Origin: JAFARZ01 sp035651595
Lineage (GTDB): Bacteria > Actinomycetota > Actinomycetes > Streptosporangiales > Streptosporangiaceae
NCBI GenBank assembly: GCA_035651595.1
Contig: DASRFJ010000248.1
Span: forward strand, 1-22,957
Direction: 5' to 3'
DNA length: 22,957 nt
Shown here: piece after piece, positions 14,041 through 21,453 of the stretch
How the letters are laid out: each line of letters begins with the position of its first letter
Position numbering within the stretch: position 1 is the first letter of the stretch
The notes under the pieces: model-generated
What the model saw: the letters and a program-made list of their open reading frames with translations, nothing else
What the model was told of the DNA's origin: nothing
Database searches by the model: none
Translations under genes and position numbers: made by a program

Positions 14041-14094
14041 CGGTCCCGCAGCGCGGCGCACGGTCCCGCGGCGCGGCGCGGGGCCCGGTCCCGC
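14041..14094. repeat. Imperfect tandem repeat, 20-bp unit
   Basis: The unit CGGTCCCGCAGCGCGGCGCA starts at 14041, recurs with one change in its first half at 14061, and its CGGTCCCGC core reappears at 14086-14094 after a short insertion. It is a local GC-rich tandem array with no coding role. Confidence 0.55.
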
Positions 14095-14168
14095 AGCGCC
14101 CGCACAGCTCAACGCCCAAATCCGGATATATCGCCAAATGTCGGCCGCGAACGCGAGCGCGCCACATC

Positions 14169-14215
14169 ATTGCGGACAGTTACCCCCCCGGTTTGGGGGG
14201 GTAAGTGTCCGCAAT
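14169..14215. terminator. Large near-perfect hairpin with G7/C7 tracts
   Basis: Two 21-nt arms match at every position but one: ATTGCGGACA (14169-14178) with TGTCCGCAAT (14206-14215), and TTACCCCCCC (14180-14189) with GGGGGGGTAA (14195-14204), separated by a G-G mismatch, around a 5-nt loop. It lies 55 nt past the prenyl-synthase stop on the minus strand. A terminator role is plausible, but no T-run follows on that strand; it may instead be a small dispersed repeat element. Confidence 0.55.
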
Positions 14216-14269
14216 AATTTCGCCATGCCCGGCCACCCACGGGCAGAACTTGAAAGCACAACCGTATGC

Positions 14270-15445
14270 CTAGACATATCCGGAAATATACGGCGAGGCG
14301 AGGTGAGGCGAGCCGGCGGGAGCGAGACGCGGCGGGAGCGAGACGCGGCCGGAGCGAGACGCGGCGGGAGCGGACCGGAGAGAGACCCGGCGAGGCGCGC
14401 TGACCGGGGAGCGAGACGCGGCCGGAGCCCCGCGCCCTAACCCGGTCCGCTTGACGACGAAGTCGCACATGGCTAGGAACGCGGCCCTGGCCGGCACGTC
14501 CGGCAGCGCCATGATCTCGGTGCGCGCCGCGTTGACCCACGAGAGCACGTCGGCGCGGGCTTCGGCCATGCCCTGGTGGGCGCGCAGCAGCCGCAGCGCC
14601 TCGGCGACCAGGTCATCGTCGTCGGCCAGGTCGACGGAACCGTCGAGCAACAAGCGCAGCCGGGCGTCCGCGGGATCGGCGGACCGCAAAGCATAGAGCA
14701 CCGGCAGCGTCGGCACGCCCTGGCGCAGGTCGGTGCCGGGAGTCTTGCCGGACTGGGCGGAGTCAGAGGCCACGTCGATCACGTCGTCGGACAGCTGCCA
14801 GGCAACCCCGATCAGCTCGCACGCCCGGGCGATACGAGCGGCCGCCGCCGCGTTCGCCCCGGAGTACATCGCGCCGAACAGCCCCGCCGTCGCGATCAGC
14901 GACCCGGTCTTCTCGCTGATCACGTACATGTAGTGGTCCAGCGGGTCCTGTCCTGGGCGCGGCCCGACAGTCTCCGCGAGCTGGCCGGTCACCAGCCGGT
15001 TGAATGTCTCCGCCTGAATCCGCACCGCATCGGGGCCGAGCGACGCCAGGATCAGCGAGGCCTGAGCGAACAGGAAGTCCCCGGCGAGGATCGCCACCGA
15101 GTTCCCCCACCGGGCGTTGACCGACTCCGACCCGCGCCGCACGAAGGCCTCGTCCATCACGTCGTCGTGGAACAGGGTAGCCAGGTGGGTCAGCTCGATC
15201 GCCACCGCGGCCTGGATCACCCGCTCGTCCGCGGGATCCCCGAACTGCGCGGCGAGCAGCACCAGCATGGCCCGGAACCGCTTCCCGCCCGCCTTCACCA
15301 GGTGACGGGACGCCGTGGTCAGCAGTTCGTCGTCGGGATGCCCGACCTCCAGCAGCAGCGCCTCAACCCGGCCCAGGTCGTCGACCACCGACGCTTCCAG
15401 GGCACCGTCGGGGAAATCTACCGGAACCGTGCTGACCACGTGCAC
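14270..15445 (-). CDS. Long-chain polyprenyl diphosphate synthase (probably for menaquinone)
   Basis: This trans-isoprenyl diphosphate synthase condenses isopentenyl units onto an allylic diphosphate. The first aspartate-rich motif is D94-D95-V-M-D98 (LFHDDVMD), the second D220-D221-V-I-D224. GGKR lies at 53-56, and RRG (103-105) and GDFLFAQ follow. Small residues before the first motif (A89, T90) favour a long product, so a hepta- or octaprenyl chain for menaquinone is likely. It lies 65 nt after nuoN on the same strand. Family-like sequence ends near residue 335 (FVVKRTG). The last 56 residues are an Arg/Ser/Pro/Ala tail translated from tandem repeats, so the original stop has probably been lost. 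The GTG start at 15445 lacks a strong ribosome binding site; another GTG at 15439 is possible. Homologues carry names such as grcC or hepT. Confidence 0.88.
   Translation of the reverse strand: MHVVSTVPVDFPDGALEASVVDDLGRVEALLLEVGHPDDELLTTASRHLVKAGGKRFRAMLVLLAAQFGDPADERVIQAAVAIELTHLATLFHDDVMDEAFVRRGSESVNARWGNSVAILAGDFLFAQASLILASLGPDAVRIQAETFNRLVTGQLAETVGPRPGQDPLDHYMYVISEKTGSLIATAGLFGAMYSGANAAAAARIARACELIGVAWQLSDDVIDVASDSAQSGKTPGTDLRQGVPTLPVLYALRSADPADARLRLLLDGSVDLADDDDLVAEALRLLRAHQGMAEARADVLSWVNAARTEIMALPDVPARAAFLAMCDFVVKRTGLGRGAPAASRSPVSAPRRVSLRSAPAASRSGRVSLPPRLAPAGSPHLASPYISGYV
14318..14422. repeat. 16-bp tandem repeat encoding the prenyl-synthase tail
   Basis: GGGAGCGAGACGCGGC occurs at 14318-14333 and 14334-14349, with one change at 14350-14365, as a partial copy at 14366-14372, and again intact at 14407-14422. 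Because 16 is not a multiple of 3, successive copies are read in shifted frames, giving the changing Arg/Ser/Pro pattern in the synthase tail on the minus strand. Confidence 0.7.
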
Positions 15446-15510
15446 TCCATCATGCCGGACCTCTGTCGGGACCTCCGAGTATGCCCGGCCCGGCCTTCAA
15501 TGACACCTCA

Positions 15511-17088
15511 TCAACGGACGAATAGCTGGTTGGCCGCATGATTTGCCAGGGACAGAACCGGCTCAGGGACGATACCGAGGAACACGGTGACGACCACTCC
15601 CACCGCCACCGCGAAACCGGTGAATATGCCGGGCACCACGACCTCGGGCCCGTCGGGCACCGGGTCGCTGAAGAACATCAGCACGATCACCCGGACGTAG
15701 AAGAACGCGGCCACCGCGCTGGCGATCACGCCGACGATCACCAGCGGGGTTTCCCCGGCCGCGATCGCTGCCTGGAACACCGCGAACTTCCCGGTGAACC
15801 CGCTGGTCAGCGGGATACCCGCGAAGGCGAGCAGGAACAGCGCGAAGATGCCCGCCACCATGGGCGAGCGCTTGCCGAGACCGGCCCACCGGGACAGGTG
15901 GCCGGCTTCGCCGCCCGGGTCCCGGACTAGGGTGACGACCGCGAACGCGCCGATCGTGGTGAAGCCATAGGACACCAGGTAGAACAGGCTGCCGGACAGG
16001 CCCTGCGTCGACACCGCGATGACCGCGGTGAGCACGAACCCGGCGTGCGCGATCGAGGAGTAGGCGAGCAGCCGCTTGACGTCGGTCTGAGTGATCGCGA
16101 TGATCGCGCCGACCACCATCGTCAAGATCGCGACCGTCCACATGGCGGGGCGCCAGTCCCAGGCCAGCGTGCCGAACGCCACGTAGAACACCCGCAGCAG
16201 GGCGCCGAACGCGGACACCACCACGCAGGAGGCCATCAGCGCGGTGATCGGCGTCGGGGCACCCTGGTAGACGTCCGGCTTCCAGCCGTGGAACGGCACC
16301 GCGCCGATCTTGAACAGCAGGCCGAGCCCGGTCAGCGCGATGCCCGCGTAGAGCAGCGTCGAGTTGGTGGTGTTGGTCCCGGCGGCCGACGCGATGGCGC
16401 CGAGCGAGACCGACCCGGCGAATCCGTACAGCATCGCGATGCCGAACAGGAAGAACGCCGAGGAAAACGCCCCCAGCAGGAAGTACTTCATGGCGGCTTC
16501 GTGAGACAATAGCCGGCGGCGCCGGGCCAGCCCGCACAGCAGGTACAGCGGCAGCGACAGCACTTCGAGCGCCACGAACATCGTCAGCAGGTCGTTCGAG
16601 GCCGGGAACAGCAGCATTCCGCCGATCGCGAACATCGCGAGCGGGAAGATCTCGGTGTGCATGAACCCGGCGACCAGGCCTTCGCGCTCCTCCGGGGACC
16701 CGGGCGGCGCCGCGGCCTGCGCGGCGAACGGCGAGACCGACGTGTCGGCGAGCAACAGCACGCTGACGAACGCCAGCACCAGGATCGTCGCCTGGATGAA
16801 CAGCGTCGGCCGGTCCACCGCGACCGCGCCCGACGCGGCGACGTGGCCCGCCGCGCGCGAGGCGAAGATTGAGTGCGTGCCCGCGATCACCACCGTCCAG
16901 ACGAACGCACCGACGAGCGAGCCGAGCGCGAGCACGAGGTGCACCGGCCGCCGCAGCGGACGCGGGGTGAACGCCTCGACCAGCACGCCGGCCACGGCCG
17001 CCCCGAACACGACCAGCATCGGTCCCAGCTGGCTGTACTCGATGTGCGGCGGGGCGATGTTACCCGCTGCCAACGCGGCGGCGCTCAT
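15511..17088 (-). CDS. nuoN: NADH-quinone oxidoreductase subunit N
   Basis: The 525-residue subunit is one of the three antiporter-like proton channels of complex I in the cytoplasmic membrane. It is almost entirely transmembrane helices. Characteristic segments include LFVALEVLSLPLYLLCGL-like sequence (MFVALEVLSLPLYLL) with the conserved helix-5 glutamate, KYFLLGAFSSAFFLFGIAML, LLFKIGAVPFHGWKPDVYQG, and LLAYSSIAHAGFVLTAV, where a conserved lysine and histidines lie along the proton path. The ATG at 17088 has GGAG about 8 nt upstream and overlaps the nuoM stop by 4 nt (ATGA); a frame opening at 17142 would translate the nuoM tail hairpin. It is the last nuo gene, followed 65 nt later by the prenyl synthase. 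Confidence 0.95.
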   Translation of the reverse strand: MSAAALAAGNIAPPHIEYSQLGPMLVVFGAAVAGVLVEAFTPRPLRRPVHLVLALGSLVGAFVWTVVIAGTHSIFASRAAGHVAASGAVAVDRPTLFIQATILVLAFVSVLLLADTSVSPFAAQAAAPPGSPEEREGLVAGFMHTEIFPLAMFAIGGMLLFPASNDLLTMFVALEVLSLPLYLLCGLARRRRLLSHEAAMKYFLLGAFSSAFFLFGIAMLYGFAGSVSLGAIASAAGTNTTNSTLLYAGIALTGLGLLFKIGAVPFHGWKPDVYQGAPTPITALMASCVVVSAFGALLRVFYVAFGTLAWDWRPAMWTVAILTMVVGAIIAITQTDVKRLLAYSSIAHAGFVLTAVIAVSTQGLSGSLFYLVSYGFTTIGAFAVVTLVRDPGGEAGHLSRWAGLGKRSPMVAGIFALFLLAFAGIPLTSGFTGKFAVFQAAIAAGETPLVIVGVIASAVAAFFYVRVIVLMFFSDPVPDGPEVVVPGIFTGFAVAVGVVVTVFLGIVPEPVLSLANHAANQLFVR

Positions 17089-18803
17089 GGCGCGACTCCA
17101 TTCTTTGACTGGGGGAAGCCATCCCCCAGACCCCCTGGCCACGGCAGTGGCGCGTAGGCATACCAGCCATCCTTGACCGTGAGGGCGAAGCCCGGCACCG
17201 GGTGGGCCGGCCGCGGATCGGTGGTATGGACCTGGGTCATCGTCGTCTGCACGGCTGGATTGATGATGTCGAGCACCGGCTTGGGGTAGACGCCGACGAA
17301 CACGACCAGCGCCAGCAGCGGGCCCACCGCCAGAATTTCTCGTGGCCTGAGATCTGTCATCTCAGTTACTGAGGCAACGGTCGGCCCGTTCATCGTCCGC
17401 TGGTACATCCACAGGATGTAGATGGCGGCCAGGATGATCCCCGCGGTGGCGATCACGGCTGGCACCTTATACCGGGAGAAGGAGCCGAGCAGCACCATGA
17501 ATTCGGACACGAACGTGGACAGCCCCGGCAGCGACAGGCCGGCGAGGCCGGACACCAGGAACAGGCCGGCCAGCACCGGCGCGACCTTCTGCACGCCGCC
17601 GTAGTCGGCGATCAGCGACGAGCCGCGGCGCATGATCATGAAGCCGACCAGCAGGAACAGTGCCCCGGTCACGAACCCGTGGTTGACCATGTACAGCGTC
17701 GCCCCGGCGACACCCTGCGAGGTCATCACGAAAACGCCGAGCACGATGAAGCCGAAGTGCGATATCGACGTGTACCCGATCAGCCGCTTCAGGTCCTGCT
17801 GCCCGATCGCGACGATCGCGCCGTAGATGACGCTGATCACCGCCAGCGTCACGACCAGCGGCGTGAAGTACTTGGCCCCGGCCGGGAACAGCTCGAAGCA
17901 GTACCGCAGCATGCCGAACGTGCCGACCTTGTCCATGACGCCGAGCATCAGCACCGCGGCACCGGGTTGTGCCGACGCGGCCGCGTCCGGCAGCCAGGTG
18001 TGGAACGGCCAGAGCGGAGCCTTGATCGCGAACGCGATGAAGAAGCCGAGGAACAGCCACTTCTGCACGGTGGCCGACAGGGCGACGCGGTCCAGCACGA
18101 AGAACAGGAACGTGCCGTGCTGCCCGGTCACCGGCGACCGCGTCGAGTAGACGTACAGCGCGATGACCGCGACCAGCATCAGCAGGCCGCCGAGCAGGCT
18201 GTACAACAGGAACTTGACGGCCGCGTACTGCCGCTTGCCGACGCCGAAGGACCCGATCATGAAGTACATCGGGATCAGCATGGCCTCGAAGAACACGTAG
18301 AACAGGAAGACGTCGGTGGCCGCGAAGACCCCGATCATCATCGTCTCGAGCACCAGTATCAGCGCGAAGTACGTTTTGACGCTCCGCTGGCTGGCCCCGC
18401 CTTCGGCAGGACGCCGGGACGACGGCGAGTCCGCGTCGTGCCACGAGGCCAGGATCACCACCGGCATCAGCACCGCGGACATCGCGATAAGCACGAGCGC
18501 GATGCCGTCGACGCCGAGCGCGTAGTGCACGCCGAACTGCGGGATCCACGAGTATTCCTCGGTGAACTGGTACGGCACGGCACCCGCGCCGGTCTTGAAC
18601 CGCACCGCGATGATGATCACGACGACCAGCGTGGCGAGCGAGAACAGCAGAGCCAGCATCTTGGCCATGTTGTCCCGCGCCTTGACGTCGGCGGCGGCGC
18701 TGTCGGCCGGCAGCCCGGGGATCAGCGCGACGACCACCGCGCCCAGCAGCGGAAGCCCGCCGGCCAGCGACAGCCACGGAAACCCGTTAGCAGCGAAGTT
18801 CAT
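17085..18803 (-). CDS. nuoM: NADH-quinone oxidoreductase subunit M
   Basis: The 572-residue antiporter-like subunit of complex I has about 14 membrane helices. Key segments are YVFFEAMLIPMYFMIGSFG with the conserved helix-5 glutamate, KFLLYSLLGGLLMLVAVIAL, FAIKAPLWPFHTWLPDAAA with the conserved lysine, and RLIGYTSISHFGFIVLGVF. It is longer than the usual 500-530 residues because of a polar loop (DADSPSSRRPAEGGASQRS, near residue 125) and a C-terminal tail ending PWPGGLGDGFPQSKNGVAP. The DNA of that tail is a G-tract hairpin (17109-17129). The ATG at 18803 follows GGAG by about 9 nt. It is separated from nuoL by an unusually long 367-nt spacer, and overlaps nuoN by 4 nt. Confidence 0.95.
   Translation of the reverse strand: MNFAANGFPWLSLAGGLPLLGAVVVALIPGLPADSAAADVKARDNMAKMLALLFSLATLVVVIIIAVRFKTGAGAVPYQFTEEYSWIPQFGVHYALGVDGIALVLIAMSAVLMPVVILASWHDADSPSSRRPAEGGASQRSVKTYFALILVLETMMIGVFAATDVFLFYVFFEAMLIPMYFMIGSFGVGKRQYAAVKFLLYSLLGGLLMLVAVIALYVYSTRSPVTGQHGTFLFFVLDRVALSATVQKWLFLGFFIAFAIKAPLWPFHTWLPDAAASAQPGAAVLMLGVMDKVGTFGMLRYCFELFPAGAKYFTPLVVTLAVISVIYGAIVAIGQQDLKRLIGYTSISHFGFIVLGVFVMTSQGVAGATLYMVNHGFVTGALFLLVGFMIMRRGSSLIADYGGVQKVAPVLAGLFLVSGLAGLSLPGLSTFVSEFMVLLGSFSRYKVPAVIATAGIILAAIYILWMYQRTMNGPTVASVTEMTDLRPREILAVGPLLALVVFVGVYPKPVLDIINPAVQTTMTQVHTTDPRPAHPVPGFALTVKDGWYAYAPLPWPGGLGDGFPQSKNGVAP
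17109..17129. repeat. G-tract hairpin inside the nuoM 3' end
   Basis: CTGGGGGA (17109-17116) pairs perfectly with TCCCCCAG (17122-17129) around a 5-nt loop, and is followed by ACCCCCTGGCC. The coding tail of NuoM is translated through it, just before the nuoN ribosome binding site. It resembles the hairpins at 18904, 19708 and 21472. Confidence 0.7.
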
Positions 18804-18903
18804 CTAGCGCTCTCCGTTCGCTCGCAGGCAGGGCGCACCTGAGGCACGCGACCCGCTGGACGCGCCGAACAACGTGGTGGATTTCCCCTTCGCGGAAGTC
18901 TGA

Positions 18904-18919
18904 CCCCCGGATGCGGGGG
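18904..18919. repeat. G-tract hairpin in the nuoL-nuoM spacer
   Basis: CCCCCG (18904-18909) pairs with CGGGGG (18914-18919) around GATG. It is the intergenic member of the same hairpin type that appears inside nuoM, nuoL and nuoJ. Confidence 0.55.
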
Positions 18920-18991
18920 AGAATCCGACACGATGGGGTAATCTTCCACGTCGATGCGGGGGCCGCCGACCGCACCGCGCCCGCTCCTGGC

Positions 18992-19089
18992 TTCGCGCAC
19001 AGTATTTGTGGTTCGCTCGCGGGCGGGCCGCCCTGAGGAGGCACTTGTTTCGCTCACAGTGCTTATGGTTCCCTCGCTGGAGGGGCGCC
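18992..19089. repeat. 41-bp imperfect direct repeat related to the nuoL 3' end
   Basis: 18992-19032 and 19049-19089 align without gaps over 41 bp with about nine differences, sharing TTCGC, CACAGT, TGGTTC, CTCGC and CGCC blocks. A third, shorter match, TCGCTCACAGT, lies at 19167-19177 and contains the nuoL stop codon. On the minus strand each copy reads as a CTGTG(A/C)GCGA segment followed by a purine-rich run. Confidence 0.6.
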
Positions 19090-19170
19090 TCGAGGTGTCG
19101 CCTTCCCTCCTCGCTCGTCGCTGCGCTCCTCGCTCGTCAGTCCAGGCGACACCGCGCCCCTCCTGCTCGC

Positions 19171-21138
19171 TCACAGTCGCACCACCAAGAGGAACGCGAT
19201 CAGTAGCGCGGCGCCGAAGAACATGGACAGCGCGTAGGAACGCACGAAGCCGGTCTGCATCCGGCGCAGGCGGCCGGACGAGCCGCCGATCAGCGCGGCA
19301 ATGGAGTTGACCAGCCCGTCGACACCGCGGTTGTCGAAGTACACCGACAGGCGGGTCAGCCAGGAGCCGGGCCGCATCAGGACCGACTCGTTGAACGCGT
19401 CGCCGTAGAGATCCTTGCGGGCGGCGACCACGGGGAACGAGCCGGCCGGGGCCTCGGCCGGGACCGGGACCCGCCCGTACATGAACCAGGCCAGCCCGGC
19501 GCCGCAGACGACCAAGGCCAGCGCGATGCCGCCCGGCACCGACCACACCCCGTGCGCGGCGGGCAGCCCGCCGATCACCGGCGAGAGGAAGTTCGCGAAC
19601 CGCGACCCGAGGATCAGGAACATGCCCGCGCCGATCGAGCCGACCGCGAGGATGATCATCGGCCAGGTCATCACCGGCGGCGATTCGTGCGGGTGCGGGG
19701 TGCTGGCCCGGGGGGACGACCCCCCGGATCCCCCCGCTTCCGGGCGAGAGTCTTCCCCCCCGGTCCCCCCCGACCAGCGCTTCTGGCCGAAGTATGTCAT
19801 CAGCATCACCCGGGTCATGTAAAACGCGGTGATGCCGGCGCCGAGCAGCGCGCAGGTCGCCAGGATTGCCCCGGACGTCCCGCCCTTGTCCCAGGCCGCC
19901 TCGACGATGCCGTCCTTGGTGAAGAACCCGGAGAACGGCGGGATGCCGATGATCGCCAGATAGCCGAGGCCGAACGTGGCGAACGTGACCGGCATGATCC
20001 GGGCCAGCCCGCCGTAGCGCCGCATGTTCACCTCGTCGTTCATGCCGTGCATGACCGACCCGGCGCCGAGGAACAGCCCGGCCTTGAAGAACCCGTGCGC
20101 GAGCAGGTGCGCGATCGCGAACACATACCCGACCGGCCCGAGTCCGGCGCCGAGCGTCATGTACCCGATCTGCGACATCGTGGACCCGGCGAGCGCCTTC
20201 TTGATGTCGTCCTTCGCGCATCCGATGATCGCGCCGAACAGCAGCGTCACCGCACCCACCACCGTGACACCGAGCCGCGCCGTCGACGACAGCGCGAGGA
20301 TCGGGTTCGACCGGACCAGCAGGTAGACCCCCGCGGTCACCATCGTCGCGGCATGGATCAGCGCGGATACCGGCGTCGGGCCTTCCATGGCATCCAGCAG
20401 CCAGGACTGGAGCGGCACCTGCGCCGACTTGCCGCACGCGCCGAGCAGCAGCAAGAGCCCAAGCGCCGTCGCGACTCCCGAGCCGCCATGACCAACCGAC
20501 CCGAAGACTCCAGGGAACGACACGCTGCCGAACTCGGCGAACATCAGGAATATCGCGATCGTCAGCCCGAAGTCACCGACCCGGTTCGCGATGAACGCCT
20601 TCTTGGCCGCCACCGCCGCGGAGTTCTTGAACTGCCAGAACCCGATCAGCAGGTAGGAGGCGAGGCCGACGCCCTCCCAGCCGATGTACAGGCCCAGGTA
20701 GTTATCGGAGATGACCAGCAGCAGCATCGCCGCGACGAACAGGTTCAGGTAGCCGAAGAACCGGCGCCGGTCGCTGTCGTGCGCCATGTAGCCGATCGAA
20801 TAGATGTGGATCAGCGAGCCGACCCCGGTGATCAGCAGCACGAACGAGATCGACAGCGGGTCGAGCAGGATGCCCAGGTTGACGTTGAAGCCGCCGGACA
20901 CGATGTAGCTGTACATGTGCAGCACCCGGCTGCGCTCACCCGCGCCGTGGTAGCTGAGCAGGTTGAAAAACGCGATCACCGCGTAGACGAACGACGCGAC
21001 CGGCATCAGGGCGCCGAGCAGGTGGCCCCACTTGTCCGTGCGGCGGCCGCCGAGCAGCAGCACCGCGGCGCCGAACAGCGGGAACGCCAGCAGCAGCCAC
21101 GACGCACGCAGCACACCCGTCGCCCCAACGGTAGTCAT
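19171..21138 (-). CDS. nuoL: NADH-quinone oxidoreductase subunit L
   Basis: The 655-residue antiporter-like subunit ends the membrane arm of complex I and carries the lateral amphipathic helix. Diagnostic segments are YIGWEGVGLASYLLIGFW with the conserved glutamate, ACGKSAQVPLQSWLLDAMEG and PTPVSALIHAATMVTAGVYL with the proton-path lysine and histidine, and STMSQIGYMTLGAGL. Between KRWSG and HPHESPPVMTWP lies an insertion of about 25 Gly/Ser/Pro-rich residues (GGEDSRPEAGGSGGSSPRAS) whose DNA is a block of G/C tracts with a perfect hairpin (19708-19727). In homologues I recall, the preceding segment joins almost directly to HPHESP. The ATG at 21138 follows a GGGGACGGG run and lies 15 nt after nuoK. 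Confidence 0.95.
   Translation of the reverse strand: MTTVGATGVLRASWLLLAFPLFGAAVLLLGGRRTDKWGHLLGALMPVASFVYAVIAFFNLLSYHGAGERSRVLHMYSYIVSGGFNVNLGILLDPLSISFVLLITGVGSLIHIYSIGYMAHDSDRRRFFGYLNLFVAAMLLLVISDNYLGLYIGWEGVGLASYLLIGFWQFKNSAAVAAKKAFIANRVGDFGLTIAIFLMFAEFGSVSFPGVFGSVGHGGSGVATALGLLLLLGACGKSAQVPLQSWLLDAMEGPTPVSALIHAATMVTAGVYLLVRSNPILALSSTARLGVTVVGAVTLLFGAIIGCAKDDIKKALAGSTMSQIGYMTLGAGLGPVGYVFAIAHLLAHGFFKAGLFLGAGSVMHGMNDEVNMRRYGGLARIMPVTFATFGLGYLAIIGIPPFSGFFTKDGIVEAAWDKGGTSGAILATCALLGAGITAFYMTRVMLMTYFGQKRWSGGTGGEDSRPEAGGSGGSSPRASTPHPHESPPVMTWPMIILAVGSIGAGMFLILGSRFANFLSPVIGGLPAAHGVWSVPGGIALALVVCGAGLAWFMYGRVPVPAEAPAGSFPVVAARKDLYGDAFNESVLMRPGSWLTRLSVYFDNRGVDGLVNSIAALIGGSSGRLRRMQTGFVRSYALSMFFGAALLIAFLLVVRL
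19708..19727. repeat. G-tract hairpin inside nuoL
   Basis: CCGGGGGG (19708-19715) pairs perfectly with CCCCCCGG (19720-19727) around ACGA, followed by ATCCCCCCGC and more C-runs up to about 19770. The layout, hairpin then GA(T/C)CCCCC, matches the nuoM hairpin at 17109. It encodes the low-complexity insertion of NuoL. Confidence 0.7.
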
Positions 21139-21153
21139 GACAAGCCCGTCCCC

Positions 21154-21453
21154 TCAGTACTTGAGCAGGTTCGCGTCGTCCACCGACGCGGACCTGCGGG
21201 CTCGGAAGATCGCCATCAGGATCGCCAGGCCGACGACAACCTCGGCGGCGGCGACCACCATCACGAAGAAGGCGATGACCTGGCCGTCAAGGTTGCCGTG
21301 CATGCTTGCGAACGCGACGAACGCCAGGTTGCACGCGTTCAGCATCAGCTCGATGCACATGAAGATGATGATGGCGTTGCGCCGCACCAGCACGCCGACC
21401 GCGCCGATCACGAACAAGATCACGGCGAGCGCGACGTAGTGAATCGGGCTCAC
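21154..21453 (-). CDS. nuoK: NADH-quinone oxidoreductase subunit K
   Basis: This 99-residue subunit has the three membrane helices of the family and the usual length. IIIFMCIELMLNACNLAFVA carries the conserved helix-2 glutamate and AAAEVVVGLAILMAIF the helix-3 glutamate, both part of the central proton path. The GTG start at 21453 overlaps the nuoJ stop by 4 nt (GTGA), and nuoL follows after 15 nt, so it is translated in tight coupling with its neighbours. Confidence 0.96.
   Translation of the reverse strand: MSPIHYVALAVILFVIGAVGVLVRRNAIIIFMCIELMLNACNLAFVAFASMHGNLDGQVIAFFVMVVAAAEVVVGLAILMAIFRARRSASVDDANLLKY

Larger units (their letters stand above)
13939..14269. other. msrA upstream spacer with repeats
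   Basis: This stretch between msrA and the prenyl-synthase stop has no gene. It contains CGGTCCCGC-based repeats (14041-14094), the large hairpin 14169-14215, and a TCCGGATAT/ATATCCGGA pair (about 14116 and 14275) that brackets the hairpin. The msrA promoter should lie here, but I see no convincing boxes. Confidence 0.45.
18804..19170. other. Long nuoL-nuoM spacer filled with repeats
   Basis: No gene is visible in these 367 nt, although adjacent nuo genes otherwise overlap or lie within 15 nt. The spacer contains a hairpin at 18904-18919, a 41-bp imperfect direct repeat (18992-19032 and 19049-19089) related to the end of nuoL, and an inverted repeat GGTGTCGCC/GGCGACACC (19094-19102 and 19145-19153) enclosing two copies of CTCCTCGCTCGTC. 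A promoter for nuoM could be hidden here; I see no clear boxes. Confidence 0.6.

Noticed and set aside
14041..14422. CRISPR-like array
   Set aside because: The repeats are directly tandem with 16-20 bp units and no unique spacers, and no cas genes are nearby.
17467..18777. Second long minus-strand frame overlapping nuoM
   Set aside because: It is the +1/+2 shadow of nuoM with Arg-rich composition; nuoM itself has all family motifs.
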